Assembly (NCBI GenBank): GCA_045536045.1
Contig: JAZSMU010000110.1
Coordinates: 1 to 12,218 of the forward strand
Direction: 5' to 3'
From: RGIG1918 sp045536045
GTDB lineage: Bacteria > Cyanobacteriota > Vampirovibrionia > Gastranaerophilales > Gastranaerophilaceae
Length of the DNA stretch: 12,218 nt
Part shown: positions 12,127 through 12,218 of the stretch, in pieces
How the letters are laid out: each line of letters starts with the position of its first letter
How positions within the stretch are numbered: the first letter of the stretch is position 1
Notes under the pieces: generated by a model
Database searches by the model: none
Told to the model about the DNA's origin: nothing
What the model saw: the letters and a program-made list of their open reading frames with translations, nothing else
Made by a program: the position numbers and the translations under genes

Positions 12127-12218
12127 ATGAGAAGAATGTTCTCTGAAAAACAAATTGAAAGATTTGCCAAACGTGTCATTGAATCTGGTGTTGATATTAG
12201 TAATTTATTCACTAATTC
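12127..12218 (+). CDS. Start of a further late gene, truncated by the window edge
   Basis: Thirty complete codons are visible: MRRMFSEKQIERFAKRVIES, then GVDISNLFTN. AAAGGGGG lies about 9 nt before the ATG, as for the other late genes. A short basic helix at the N-terminus right after the capsid gene is compatible with a head fibre (phi29 gp8.5 position) or other minor virion protein, but the fragment is too short to call. The frame is open to the end of the window. Confidence 0.7.
   Translation, partial: MRRMFSEKQIERFAKRVIESGVDISNLFTN

Noticed and set aside
1..12218. CRISPR arrays, tRNA or rRNA genes, insertion sequences, integrase or attachment sites, and genome terminal repeats.
   Set aside because: None seen. 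The genome ends are outside the window, so terminal repeats cannot be assessed.

Overview
The window is the core of a small, AT-rich phage genome of the phi29 type (protein-primed linear dsDNA podovirus, Picovirinae-like sensu lato). The diagnosis rests on a protein-primed family B DNA polymerase, a gp16-type packaging ATPase, and tail knob, upper collar, lower collar, scaffold and capsid genes resembling phi29 gp9, gp10, gp11, gp7 and gp8. Purine-rich Shine-Dalgarno sequences, AT-rich codons and sigma-70/sigma-A promoter boxes suggest a low-GC Gram-positive (Bacillota or related) host. TAA and TGA both serve as stops, so the standard bacterial code applies.

Layout. Two divergent operons leave a 116-bp control region at 4678-4793. 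Leftward (minus strand, early/replication): three tiny unknown proteins (68, 63 and 55 aa), a frameshifted mini C5-cytosine-methyltransferase-like gene, an 89-aa unknown, a 65-aa ribbon-helix-helix-like protein, a bacterial-type SSB, a 150-bp non-coding gap, a putative terminal protein and the DNA polymerase. Rightward (plus strand, late/morphogenesis): packaging ATPase, a very large tail knob protein, upper collar/portal, lower collar, a small membrane protein (possible holin), scaffold and major capsid protein. A structured intergenic region follows, then the start of another gene cut by the window edge.

Main discovery. The gap between SSB and the terminal protein (2619-2746, minus strand) folds by eye into a 128-nt RNA: a 20-position closing helix, a second helix, and a three-way junction carrying a long arm first and a short hairpin second. 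The two arms expose the unpaired tetranucleotides GAGA and UCUC, which are perfectly complementary. This is the architecture of the phi29 packaging RNA (pRNA), including 4-nt interlocking loops for hand-in-hand ring assembly, with no sequence similarity that I recognise and at a different genomic position. A promoter (TTGAAG, 17 bp, TAAAAT) ends exactly where the closing helix begins. The gp16-type ATPase in the same window would be its partner.

How the parts fit. Terminal protein, polymerase and SSB replicate the genome by protein priming. The ATPase with the putative pRNA would package DNA through the portal into a capsid built on the scaffold, and the collar and knob complete the tail. The control region resembles the phi29 early/late switch: a near-perfect 22-bp palindrome covers the -35 of the strong early promoter, while the late promoter has a perfect extended -10 but no -35 and would start transcription on the ATPase ATG itself (leaderless). 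The small RHH-like protein is a candidate regulator. A second structured RNA candidate, an H-type pseudoknot, lies after the capsid gene.
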